Position numbers and translations under genes: made by a program
Part shown: in pieces, positions 8,439 to 16,881 of the stretch
How the letters are laid out: each line of letters starts with the position of its first letter
How positions within the stretch are numbered: position 1 is the first letter of the stretch
The notes under the pieces: generated by a model
The model's input: the letters and a program-made list of their open reading frames with translations, nothing else
Databases searched by the model: none
Told to the model about the DNA's origin: nothing
Source of the DNA: Trichomonas vaginalis G3
Lineage: Eukaryota; Parabasalia; Trichomonadida; Trichomonadidae
Length of the DNA stretch: 64,000 nt
Reading direction: 5' to 3'
Assembly: GCF_026262505.1 (NCBI RefSeq)
Contig: NC_067203.1
Span: 17,434,392 to 17,498,391, forward strand

Positions 8439-11122
8439 ATGACAGAAGACAATTGTTTCGTTTATGCTTGCATTCAGGCTGGAGTAAATGAAGAAACTAT
8501 TGACCACATGAGAGAAGTCATTCGTGTTAGAGACTTTCCTCAAAGTAAAGTACAAGAAATTTCTGACGCAACAGGTATAGCATTTAATGTTACCATTGGT
8601 TATTTCAATGACTCAAGACATAATGAAATAAAGAGAGATATACCAAAAGAATGTGAAACTGTTCGAACTATTGACTTACTTCTTGTTGAAGACCACTACA
8701 TGCTAAATGAAAGACTACCAATGACAACATATTTCATTCGCAACTATATAGAAATCTTGAAGGAGTGTGGTGGAATGAACATTGAGAAACAGATGAAGAT
8801 TTATACAAAGAGAGAAGATAAATATGTAGTTCGCATGATAGAACAACACCGCTATGGGATGTTATGAAAACATTGTGGGAGTGCAAATATTTCGAACCTA
8901 TTTCTTATGGAGAACTTTTCACATATACGACTGACTTATATAAACAGAACCTTGCACCATTTAAAGATTTGACATATGCTCCAAAGTATTGTGTACAACT
9001 GAAGAAGAAACAGAGTCAAAAGAAGTAAATAAAAATAAGTGCAAGTTCATTCCTGAGCACGTTTTCTTTGCTGACTTTGAGTGTAGTACCGATGGCTTTC
9101 ATAAAGCTTTTAACATCTGTTATGACAGTGAAGATGGTTCAGTGAGTGAAAGCATTTGGGGTCAAAACTGTGCAACAGAATTTTTGGAGCGACTTCCTGA
9201 CAAGAGTTTAATATATTTCCATAACCTCAGTTATGATATAAACTTCATCTTAAGACACATGACAGAAGTGAAAGGAACTCCCATCATTAAAGGTTCACGA
9301 ACAATGCAAATAACTGGCTTATATAAAGGAAGGGCAATTATTATAAAAGACTCTTACAGTGTTATAAATAAGAAGCTTAAACTATTTCCTGCTATGTTTA
9401 ACTTACAAACAGGACCGAAAGAAGTATTTCCATACAACTACTACAGCAGTTTGTTAGCAAATGACAACAGAACTGGTGTCATTTCTGAAGCTGTAAGTTT
9501 ATCCGGGATGCAGATACATTCATGAAAAACATAGATTCCATCAAAGGTTGCAGAATAGATGAAAACCACTTCGACTTAGAAAAATATAGCACGTTTTATT
9601 GCAAACAAGATGTAAGAATTTTAAGAGAAGGTTTTGTAAAGTTCCGCAATGACTTATTGAAAGAGTTTGATTTAAACGTTTATGACTACGTTAGTATTTG
9701 TTCAATTGCTAACAAATTGTTTGAGAACAGAGTATACTTCCCGAATGGAAATCTTTATGACCTCTCAAATAAACCAAGAGAATTTATTTCGAGATGCATT
9801 CAAGGTGGAAGATGTATGCTGTCAGATAACATGAAACAAAAGAGCGAAAAGAAACTCATTGCTGACTTCGACGCTGTTTCATTATATCCATCAGCTATAG
9901 CAAGACTTTATACTTTAGAAGGAATTCCAAAGTATTGAAGGATGAGATGTTAAGCACAGAGTATCTCATGAGACATTTATTCGATGACGACCAAAAGGAA
10001 CCCATTGGTGAAAAGTTTATGTCGGCTTCTTTGTTCTCATTAAGATAACAGAGATTGGAATACATAGACACTTTCCTTTAATAGTTTGTGACCCTGAACT
10101 AAATCCAGAACTTAACGTTCCCAGAAGTTCAAACACTTGCTGTTTAATGTATGTTGACCATATAACATTACAAGACCTCATAAAATATCAAGGTGTCAAA
10201 TGTGAAGTGTTGCAAGGATACTATTACGATGGAAACAGAGATATTAGAATAAGAGATGAAGTAAAGAAGTTGTTTGAGTTAAGGTTAAAGTATAAGAAAG
10301 AAGGAAATCCTTTGCAAGAAAATATAAAGCTCATTCTGAACAGTATTTATGGCAAAACTATTCTATCTCCTATTGAGTCAAAAATAACCATAGTAGATGA
10401 CAAAGATGCTATAAGATATGCATCAGAAACTACAACCATATAGTGAAGTTCGAAGGTTTGGATGGTTCAGATAAAACTATTTTCAAGCTAACGAAAAGCA
10501 TTTGCAGACACTTTAACTTTGTCCACTTGGTGTTAACATTCTGTCTATGTCGAAGAGAATAATGTGTGAAGTATTCTGTACTGCTGAGGACTTAGGAATG
10601 GACATCTTTTATAGCGACACCGACAGTATGCATCTCTACAATGAAGATATCCCTCGTTTAGCTGAAGAGTTTGAGAAACGTTATGGAAGAGTTCTCATTG
10701 GTAAAAACCTTGGTCAGTTTCATAGTGACTTCGCAGAAATAACACCTGGAAAACAAAGTTTAGCATACAAGTCAATATTTTGTGGAAAGAAGACCTACAT
10801 AGACTTACTCACTAACGATTTAAATGAAGTTGCATTTCACTGCAGAATGAAAGGCGTGAAGCAAGATGTTATTGCTTTAACCGCTAATGAAATGTTTCCT
10901 GACTCTGTTCAGTGTTTCTATGATGAAGATAAAGGTTTAATGGTTCCGCAAGGAAAATTTGACAAAGACTCTGAGTTCAGTTTAATGAAACTTTACAAAG
11001 CACTTCATGATGGTCAAGAGATTGGATTTGACTTATGTAAGTCTTCTAGTCCTTGCTTTACTGAAAAGTTTAACTTCTCAATAACGACTAAAACAAGCTT
11101 TATTCGTAAGTTGAAGTTCTGA
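8439..11122 (+). pseudogene. Polinton protein-primed DNA polymerase B (fossil, broken)
   Basis: Replicative polymerase of the element. Exonuclease motifs: FADFEC (Exo I, near 9064), YFHNLSYDINFIL (Exo II, near 9215) and YCKQDVRIL (Exo III, near 9598). Polymerase motifs: DFDAVSLYPS (motif A, near 9865), LILNSIYGKT (motif B, near 10330) and YSDTDS (motif C, near 10611), followed by KQSLAYKSIF and CRMKGV. The spacing between Exo III and motif A leaves room for the TPR insertions of the protein-primed class. The region is broken at several places (about seven or eight), so no working enzyme is expected from this copy. Confidence 0.9.
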
Positions 11123-11228
11123 GGTCATTTATTTTTGTCAGCAGTGAGACCATTCGTGATAAAAATAATGAGGTCATGAATGAGGTCATTTATTTTTGTC
11201 AGCAATGAGGTCATTCGTGATAAAAATA
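11121..11228. repeat. Tandem 47-bp repeat with hairpin potential between convergent genes
   Basis: Two copies (11121-11167 and 11182-11228), both beginning GAGGTCATTTATTTTTGTCA and ending in GTGATAAAAATA. Within each, TTATTTTTGTCA can pair with TGATAAAAATAA with one mismatch. They sit between the ends of the plus-strand polymerase and the minus-strand gene ending at 11443. The rest of 11229-11442 shows no further feature apart from a short open stretch with no recognisable family. Confidence 0.7.
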
Positions 11229-11442
11229 AAGCTAGCGTAGATTTTACAATACTGCGATGGTAGAGTTTAAGAGTTGTGCTTCAATGTAGAGACAGTCCTT
11301 ATGGTCTGGAGGTAAGAACACTGGACATTTATGGTCATGAGTGGAGAACATGTCTATCCAAAACTCACGATTGAAGCCAGTTAATTTATAGTATTTAGGG
11401 TTAGGAAGTGGTGAAGTTCTTGTATGACCAATGAACTCATTT

Positions 11443-12099
11443 TCAACCCTTGGCTATATTAGAGAAAAGAATAGCTTGCTTTCTATCCCAAACGCCAGGT
11501 GTTACAATCTTTGAAAATTCATTTTTCCTCGGAAGCATTGCATCATAATTGAAAACATTCTTGAAATCATCACTTGGTTCAGAGATTTGAAATCTTATAC
11601 GTAATGGATTTTTTTTCTTTTTAGCTACTTCATTGAATGGTGAATATATAACAAACTGACAGTCATGAGTTCCATCTTCATTTTCATTAAATTCATAATG
11701 AAAGTCTATAAGTTGTGGCTGACTACCTTCTTCTTTCAGTTGTGCAAGAAACTCACGTAAAGGCTGTAAAGTTTGTACTTCAATGTTGAACTTTTTCTCG
11801 AACATCTCATTAAATGAAATCATACATTGTTGCAATGTTGTATCGTCTTTAAAGTATTTGTATATGTGAATGTTTTGGGCGCTTAAAGACTGTTCGTCAT
11901 TTTCTATCTCGACTTGAAGTATAAAGTCAACCTTTCTGAAAGCACGTGTTATATACATAGATGTTATGCCAATGTACTTCTCTTCATTTATGTTCACAAT
12001 CCAGTCTGTTGGAAACTTAAACGTTACTCTGTTCCCCTTTATTTTGACGTCAGGGTTTTCACTACTGAACGCAACAGATAAAGGTATTTGTCTATACAT
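11443..12099 (-). CDS. Candidate minor capsid (penton-like) protein, 218 aa
   Basis: No certain family match. The sequence is beta-rich with alternating hydrophobics (VTFKFPTDWIVNI, YIGITSMYI, FILQVEIEND, DCQFVIYSPF, LRIRFQISEP), compatible with a single jelly-roll. Polintons normally encode a minor (penton) jelly-roll capsid protein of about this size near the major capsid gene, and this gene lies within 1 kb of the capsid region. The leader has TTTTTATCC about 9 bases before the ATG. Virion function is inferred; another structural role is possible. Confidence 0.5.
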   Translation of the reverse strand: MYRQIPLSVAFSSENPDVKIKGNRVTFKFPTDWIVNINEEKYIGITSMYITRAFRKVDFILQVEIENDEQSLSAQNIHIYKYFKDDTTLQQCMISFNEMFEKKFNIEVQTLQPLREFLAQLKEEGSQPQLIDFHYEFNENEDGTHDCQFVIYSPFNEVAKKKKNPLRIRFQISEPSDDFKNVFNYDAMLPRKNEFSKIVTPGVWDRKQAILFSNIAKG

Positions 12100-12123
12100 T
12101 TAATTCGGATAAAAATAAACCAT

Positions 12124-12384
12124 TTACTCTTTCTTTGCTTCAGCTTCTTTAGCTTTTGCTTCAGCTTCTTCTCTAGCTTTCTTCGCCAGCAAACGTGGGT
12201 TCTTTTGTCTTCCAGCAGCTAATGCAGCAAGTTGTTTTTCACTAAGTTTTCTCTTTGGTCTCTCTGGCTTTTGTTCTTGTTTTTGTTCCTTCAGTTCGGA
12301 TAAAATTTGCTCGCGAATTTCTTTCTTCAATGCTTCAACATCTATGACCCCTTGGGTCTTGTCCGTAGGGCTTGTCTGAGTCAT
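12124..12384 (-). CDS. Small Lys/Glu-rich protein of the Polinton, 86 aa
   Basis: After a short N-terminus (MTQTSPTDKTQGVIDVEALK), the protein is almost wholly charged helix (LSELKEQKQEQKPERPKRK, then AAGRQKNPRLLAKKAREEAE), so coiled-coil or nucleic-acid binding is plausible. The inner ATG at 12384 is chosen because TTTTTTATCTGCAG precedes it by about 7 bases, matching the other leaders. The frame continues seven codons further upstream. It is co-directional with the 11443-12099 gene and divergent from 12430. Confidence 0.6.
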   Translation of the reverse strand: MTQTSPTDKTQGVIDVEALKKEIREQILSELKEQKQEQKPERPKRKLSEKQLAALAAGRQKNPRLLAKKAREEAEAKAKEAEAKKE

Positions 12385-12429
12385 TTGACTGCAGATAAAA
12401 AACAAAATTAAAACTTTAACCGATGTAAA

Positions 12430-12858
12430 ATGAGCTTGTCAAAATCAGAGCGAGAGTCTATTATATTAAATGACGCAAGAGGAATACAACATCCTTTCTA
12501 TTACGTAAGTCAGAGTAAAGATGGTAAAATATACGTAAGAAAAAGAAAGGTTCCATTAGCGAATGCAGAGAGCGACAACATTAAGGTGCATGGCACCGAG
12601 GGTGAAGCCCATATAAAACCTTCTATTCAAACTGAAAAGTCAATAGAACCAGAAGAAAAGAAGCCAGATGTACTTTCAATAACGAACCAAGAGCTTATTG
12701 CAAAGTTCGTGAATTTCATTGAAAAACAAACCGAGTCAAAGAATCCTGACCCGCCAGTGAAAGAAGTTGAGACAAAAGAGAATGTACAGTTCATTGAAAA
12801 TGTCAAGAAACAACTTCCACCACGAATGCCAAGAAGAAGAGTGAGAATAATGAAGTAA
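12430..12858 (+). CDS. Unknown Polinton protein with basic C-terminus, 142 aa
   Basis: The N-terminal part has a compact motif (HPFYYVSQSKDGKIYVRKRK) that resembles short stretches in the 14976 protein (FYIHTMKDGRVQFRKIK) and the 16501 protein. The middle is acidic and disordered, and the last residues are strongly basic (PPRMPRRRVRIMK), fitting DNA or capsid-interior binding. It carries the double hairpin at 12585-12612, which reads in frame as VHGTEGEAH. It lies directly upstream of the major capsid region on the same strand. Confidence 0.6.
   Translation: MSLSKSERESIILNDARGIQHPFYYVSQSKDGKIYVRKRKVPLANAESDNIKVHGTEGEAHIKPSIQTEKSIEPEEKKPDVLSITNQELIAKFVNFIEKQTESKNPDPPVKEVETKENVQFIENVKKQLPPRMPRRRVRIMK
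12585..12612 (+). repeat. GC-rich double hairpin inside the 12430 gene
   Basis: GGTGC-ATG-GCACC (12585-12597), then GA, then GGGT-GAA-GCCC (12600-12610), then AT. The layout equals that at 7525-7552, while paired bases differ on both sides of the stems. As RNA the second stem keeps pairing through a U-G wobble. Confidence 0.75.
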
Positions 12859-12885
12859 ATAGATATTTTTATCTGAAGTAAATAC

Positions 12886-14457
12886 ATGCAGAACGAACAG
12901 TTAACGAATTTACTCCAGCAGAGCATATTCATCAGATTCGCTCATATTTCGATATCATAGACAATGCAGTTCAAATTGGTGACACTAATAGAAAATATTC
13001 TGACGCAAAGATTCCATCACAACCTGGAACTGCTAAAGATAACACATGGGTAACATTCAATCTCTCACCTCCTGGTGAAAATATGTTGGACCTTTACAAT
13101 ACATTCATTACGTATAAAATGGAAGGTCAATTTATTGTAGATAAAGAAATTGGTTCAGGTTCCAATAAAACAAACCCACCAGGATTTTGGATTGGTTTCG
13201 ATGACGCTTTCTATGCAGTTGCTGGATATCAAATCCTTGCAAATGGTCGTATCGTATATTCTCAAGACAACGCAAGAGAAGAAGCATATATAACTTCAAA
13301 CTCACAAACTACCGAACAAATAAAGAAAGTAGATGTTTTCTCAAAGACTCGACATGAAGATGTATGGAGTCATTCGGGAACATGCAGAACAGGACAAATT
13401 GTTAGTGGTCCAATTACAGCAGGAAAATCATTTGATTTTAAGCTTCGTTTAAGAATTCCTGTTAGAAGATTCCTTCCATTAGAAGCTATTCGATTTATTC
13501 CAGCTTTTGCAGGAAACATTCAGCTAAAGTAAAGTTCAGTAGCGACGCCTTACAATGCACATCTATATCTGTAAATGATATCATTGCTTTCAATCCAACT
13601 CTTAAAGTTGCATTTGCTTCAGATTCAAATCCACCGACAAATAAATTTGTTCCATGGAATGAACCATTCACTATGATAACGAAGGCAGTAGAAGCTAGTG
13701 GAACAGTTACTATTACAACTGTAACCCAGCAACTATTTCGAACAAAGATGGATTTTAATGAATGTTTCATTCATCCAAAGTCATTCTCTTTAGACCCTAA
13801 CATTTATACAGAACTTGTAGAACATTATACAAACGAGGCTTTATGTTTTCCTGTTAAAGTTATGGATTGGATTCCTATGGACGGTTCATTCTCAAAGAAT
13901 ACAGATAGTTCAAGTGCAACATTTACAGCAGCTTATACGCCTATTAATGTTAAAAGTATTTGGGCACTATTTAGAAAGAAAGACAACTATTATGTTAATT
14001 TTGAGAACCCTAAGTTTAAATATCTTCAGCTTTCCATGGGAGTTTATGGAAATATGCCTGCAGAACCGAAAAATCATATGGACCTGTATTTTATGAAATG
14101 GTTGCGAACGCCTGCAATACAAACAATGATATGATAGGATTTAATGAAGATGTTATGAGGTCATTGGTGGATGATGGTAGTGTGGAACATAAATGGGATA
14201 GCTATGACAACACACATTTCTTATGTGGTTTTCCAACAGAAGTGGACTTTTGCTTCCAGCAAGGTCAAACATCTACTGCTCCAATAACATACAAATTGTC
14301 TGTTAAAGGACCTATTGAACTAGCAACTGAAAACGTACCAAAGCCACTTATTGGATTTATGAGGGATTGTTGCTTTGCCATACAAGTAAGACAGTCAGGC
14401 ATACCAATAATAAGATTAGATGACTATAACTTAGCTACGGACGACAGTGAGGAATAA
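12886..14457 (+). pseudogene. Polinton major capsid protein region (fossil, broken)
   Basis: About 1.57 kb with the length and composition of a Polinton double-jelly-roll major capsid gene. Beta-rich segments include GFWIGFDDAFYAVAGYQILA, FDFKLRLRIPVRRFLPLEAI, INVKSIWALFRKKDNYYVNF and ITYKLSVKGPIELA. The start at 12886 follows TTTTTATCTGAAGTAA. The two jelly-rolls would lie roughly before and after 13600. The region is broken at about three places. The neighbouring genes (small basic protein upstream, membrane-segment and coiled-coil proteins downstream) fit a virion-gene cluster. Confidence 0.7.
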
Positions 14458-14487
14458 AGGATGAACGTTTATTTTTAAAGCTTATAA

Positions 14488-14928
14488 ATGAGTTCTTCAT
14501 CAAGCTCTCGTGAACCTTCACCATCTATGAAACAAACTTTACCAAACGATTATGGAGCACCTATTGAATATTTCTTACGAGCTGCACAATGGCAAAGAGC
14601 AGTCCCACCAAGGTTAGGTGTTCCACCAGCTCCTGTCAAAAATAGCATTTGGTCAAGTCCTTATATAAGATATGGTCTCCCACTAGGTTTGCTAGCTACA
14701 GCAGGAGCAGTAATGATGTTGAAAAGAAACAAAGCAAATGTTGTAAATAATACTGAAGTAGCTGAAGTTAAACAAACTCCAACACCTTCACAAGCAAAAC
14801 CTTCAATGACTCCTGAACCTATGGAAGTACAAACTCCTGTTCAAAAGTCAACTCCTAAACCGACTCCAACATTTAAACCAGAACCTACTCCTCAAATAAA
14901 TCGTAAAACTCCTGCGTTTCCTTACTGA
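14488..14928 (+). CDS. Polinton membrane-segment protein with Pro/Thr-rich tail, 146 aa
   Basis: A Ser-rich N-terminus, then YRAP-type proline stretches, one hydrophobic segment at residues ~55-77 (YIRYGLPLGLLATAGAVMML) followed by KRNK, and a long tail rich in Pro, Thr and Lys (TPTPSQAKPSMTPEP, PKPTPTFKPEP). The order of charges suggests the tail stays on the inner side. Small single-span proteins occur among the virion genes of Polintons and virophages, but this family is not recognised. Confidence 0.6.
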   Translation: MSSSSSSREPSPSMKQTLPNDYGAPIEYFLRAAQWQRAVPPRLGVPPAPVKNSIWSSPYIRYGLPLGLLATAGAVMMLKRNKANVVNNTEVAEVKQTPTPSQAKPSMTPEPMEVQTPVQKSTPKPTPTFKPEPTPQINRKTPAFPY

Positions 14929-14975
14929 AAAATAACGTTATTTTTATTTAATATTAAAATTTTTATTTGATTGAA
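14927..14975 (+). promoter_or_regulatory. Element promoter block, copy 4
   Basis: GAAAAATAACGTTA at 14927-14940, overlapping the stop of the previous gene, and TTTTTATTTGATTGAA at 14960-14975 directly before ATG at 14976. Same two-box plan as at 5029 and 5729, with shorter spacing. Confidence 0.6.
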
Positions 14976-15212
14976 ATGACAAATAAAGTCACTGAAGCAA
15001 TGAAACAAAAGTTTTTGGTAGAATACATTAAATCAGGAACTATTCCAGAAGGTTTTTACATTCATACTATGAAGGATGGTAGAGTTCAGTTTAGAAAGAT
15101 AAAGCAATCATTAGATAAAGAAGGAATTTTGAGAAAGATTAAACTTCATGAGGACAACATTGCTGAACTTAAGAAGAAGTTAGAAGAGTTGGAGAAAGGA
15201 AGAGAGTTATAA
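14976..15212 (+). CDS. Small coiled-coil protein of the Polinton, 78 aa
   Basis: Residues ~20-45 read GFYIHTMKDGRVQFRKIK, a motif shared in outline with the 12430 protein. The C-terminal half is a heptad-type coiled coil (EDNIAELKKKLEELEKG). The ATG at 14976 is chosen over an in-frame start at 14967 because it directly follows the T-rich leader box. Function unknown; an oligomeric virion or scaffold component is one possibility. Confidence 0.55.
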   Translation: MTNKVTEAMKQKFLVEYIKSGTIPEGFYIHTMKDGRVQFRKIKQSLDKEGILRKIKLHEDNIAELKKKLEELEKGREL

Positions 15213-15240
15213 AGCAATGAATTCAACAGGGTGAAAAAAC

Positions 15241-15276
15241 AGGTGAAAAAAGAGGTGAGATCTCACCACTTCACCT
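15241..15276. terminator. Nested palindrome after the 14976 gene
   Basis: AGGTGAA (15241-15247) can pair with TTCACCT (15270-15276), enclosing the perfect palindrome GGTGAGATCTCACC (15254-15267). It lies about 30 bases after the stop codon at 15212. A role in 3' end formation or as a protein-binding site is inferred only from position. Confidence 0.4.
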
Positions 15277-15401
15277 AAATTTATTTTTGTGCTATGTTTT
15301 CATACGTGTGAGGGTGGTGATATCATTAATTTTTAAGTTTATTTTTTATTTTATTTTTAAGTTTATTTTTTATTTTACTGAAAATTTTTATTTGGATGTA
15401 A

Positions 15402-15686
15402 ATGACAGAACAAAAGCAACTCATTCGAATTCCACAGTATAACAAACATACATTTAAACATTTATTCTTCCTTCCTGAGCATAACATGTTCTTTCAAATA
15501 CATCCGAGACCAGTTGACTTTTCATTGACTGTGTATAAAGATAGAAATAGTTATATCATTAAACCATACGATGACGAAGGTAAGTTATGTAAATTGTACG
15601 TTAAAAAGTTAGAGAAAGTTTATGGCTTCAGGTATGACTACAATAGGGTTAACACTGATGATGAAGATATTGAGGAAAATTTATGA
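15402..15686 (+). CDS. Unknown Polinton protein, 94 aa
   Basis: Family not recognised. The N-terminal two thirds alternate aromatic and hydrophobic residues (HTFKHLFFLPEHNMFFQIHP, FSLTVYKDRNSYIIKPYDD), which suggests a small beta-rich fold. The tail is acidic (NTDDEDIEENL). The leader TTTTTATTTGGATGTAA ends directly at the ATG. It converges with the minus-strand gene whose stop lies at 15704, only 17 bases away. Confidence 0.6.
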   Translation: MTEQKQLIRIPQYNKHTFKHLFFLPEHNMFFQIHPRPVDFSLTVYKDRNSYIIKPYDDEGKLCKLYVKKLEKVYGFRYDYNRVNTDDEDIEENL

Positions 15687-15689
15687 GAA

Positions 15690-15765
15690 CATTAGTGAAG
15701 TCGTTAGTGAGAACGATAGTGAGAACGTTTATTTTTTACATTAGTGAGTTCGTTAGTGAAGTGGT
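15690..15765. repeat. Short GTTAGTGAG-type repeats
   Basis: Five degenerate copies of a unit near RTTAGTGARNNCG lie at the junction of the two convergent genes ending at 15686 and 15704. They are partly coding for the minus-strand C-terminus. Confidence 0.6.
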
Positions 15766-15988
15766 TGGCGGCTTTGTAAATATTTAAGGTTAAGTTAGTG
15801 TTGGGTAAGGTGGAACGCAGTGCCGCCGTACCCAAGACTTGTATACTAACTACTCCACCTATGATAGTTCCTGCCGTTTTCGCTACTGGTGCCAAAAAGT
15901 TTGCAATGGGTTTAATAATCTTTTTATGAACCCAACCCGCAGCTTTCTTAATTCCATCCCATAATTTTTTAAAGAATCCTGCCGCCAT
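15704..15988 (-). CDS. Polinton amphipathic protein, possible pVI-like membrane-active protein, 94 aa
   Basis: The N-terminus is a strongly amphipathic helix (FFKKLWDGIKKAAGWVHKKI), followed by a Gly/Ala/Val-rich hydrophobic stretch (VAKTAGTIIGGVVSIQVLG) and a basic end. This layout recalls membrane-lytic minor capsid proteins (adenovirus protein VI and counterparts proposed in Polintons and virophages). No sequence family could be confirmed. The last codons are formed by GTTAGTGAG-type repeats at 15690-15765, so the C-terminus may be secondary. The leader lacks the usual TTTTTAT box. Confidence 0.5.
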   Translation of the reverse strand: MAAGFFKKLWDGIKKAAGWVHKKIIKPIANFLAPVAKTAGTIIGGVVSIQVLGTAALRSTLPNTNLTLNIYKAANHFTNELTNVKNKRSHYRSH

Positions 15989-16054
15989 AGTTGATTTAAT
16001 ATTAATTAAAAAATATATTTCATCACTTATATTCTAATTTTTATTTATTAATAA

Positions 16055-16414
16055 ATGAAACCGATTTTAAAAATAAATGAAACAGAGGAAGAAATAAATG
16101 AAAATGTTCAACAAAAAATAAACGTTGTTAAACCAATTACTGAAATAAAAATTTTTTCATCTGTTGAAGAATTTAATGACTATTATGCTAATAATAAAAA
16201 ATTATTTGAAGAATTGACAACATGTAAATTGAATAAAATGTTTAAAGTTGATGGATTCAAAATTTCAAAAATAAAAGGGGTGATTAGTTTGAAATCTATT
16301 CCCCAATCAAGAATCACCTCATTAATGAAAATAGATGATTTAACAAAAAGAATAGAAGAGATTGAAGAAAGAATGAATCAAATAATTGATTTCATAAATT
16401 CAAATAATCATTAG
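16055..16414 (+). CDS. Unknown Polinton protein with C-terminal coiled coil, 119 aa
   Basis: Family not recognised. It has a charged N-terminus, a middle region (FSSVEEFNDYYANNKKLFEE, then KMFKVDGFKISKIKGVISLK) and a C-terminal heptad region (DLTKRIEEIEERMNQIIDFI) likely to oligomerise. The leader TTTTTATTTATTAATAA runs into the ATG. It is more AT-rich than the genes to its left. Confidence 0.6.
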   Translation: MKPILKINETEEEINENVQQKINVVKPITEIKIFSSVEEFNDYYANNKKLFEELTTCKLNKMFKVDGFKISKIKGVISLKSIPQSRITSLMKIDDLTKRIEEIEERMNQIIDFINSNNH

Positions 16415-16500
16415 TTTCTTAAAGTTCTATGTTGATTCTGAGACATGAATTTTTAAAGTTTATTTTTTTCATTATGTATTTCATTATGGTAGTGAATCTT

Positions 16501-16881
16501 TTACTCATGAAAATAATTATTTCTAATTTCTTTTACTCTCTCATACATACTAGATTTAAAGAATTCAGAACTTTTACCATAATCTCCTAAATGTTTTCTT
16601 ATCTTATTGGTTTTCCATTCATTATATGAAACTGTATAAACTTTATCTTTATCTTTGCATCTTTCATCACTTCCAATATATTTATATTTCAATTTTGATT
16701 TATTGGTTTCATATTCATTAACGTTTAATAATTCACAGTCTTCCTTTTTAAATAAATGTTTTATGTATTCAGGATTAACAATTCTATAATATTGCTTCCC
16801 TTTAAATCTTTGAATATAAACAGGAACACCATCCTCTAAAATTCGATAATCTATTTTATCTGGTTTTACTTGTTGGGTCAT
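16501..16881 (-). CDS. Last Polinton gene, unknown protein, 126 aa
   Basis: Basic, lysine- and tyrosine-rich protein of unknown family. It contains GVPVYIQRFKGKQYYRIVNP near the N-terminus, similar in outline to the DG-x4-RK segments of two other small element proteins. The C-terminus has DYGKSSEFFKSSMYERVKEI. There is no membrane segment. The leader TTTTTTATTCTTACATAA precedes the ATG, tying it to the element rather than the host. Confidence 0.55.
   Translation of the reverse strand: MTQQVKPDKIDYRILEDGVPVYIQRFKGKQYYRIVNPEYIKHLFKKEDCELLNVNEYETNKSKLKYKYIGSDERCKDKDKVYTVSYNEWKTNKIRKHLGDYGKSSEFFKSSMYERVKEIRNNYFHE

Noticed and set aside
15301-15375. T-rich direct repeats resembling a terminal repeat
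   Set aside because: Simple TTTATTTTT tracts in the leader of the 15402 gene, with no counterpart at an element end.
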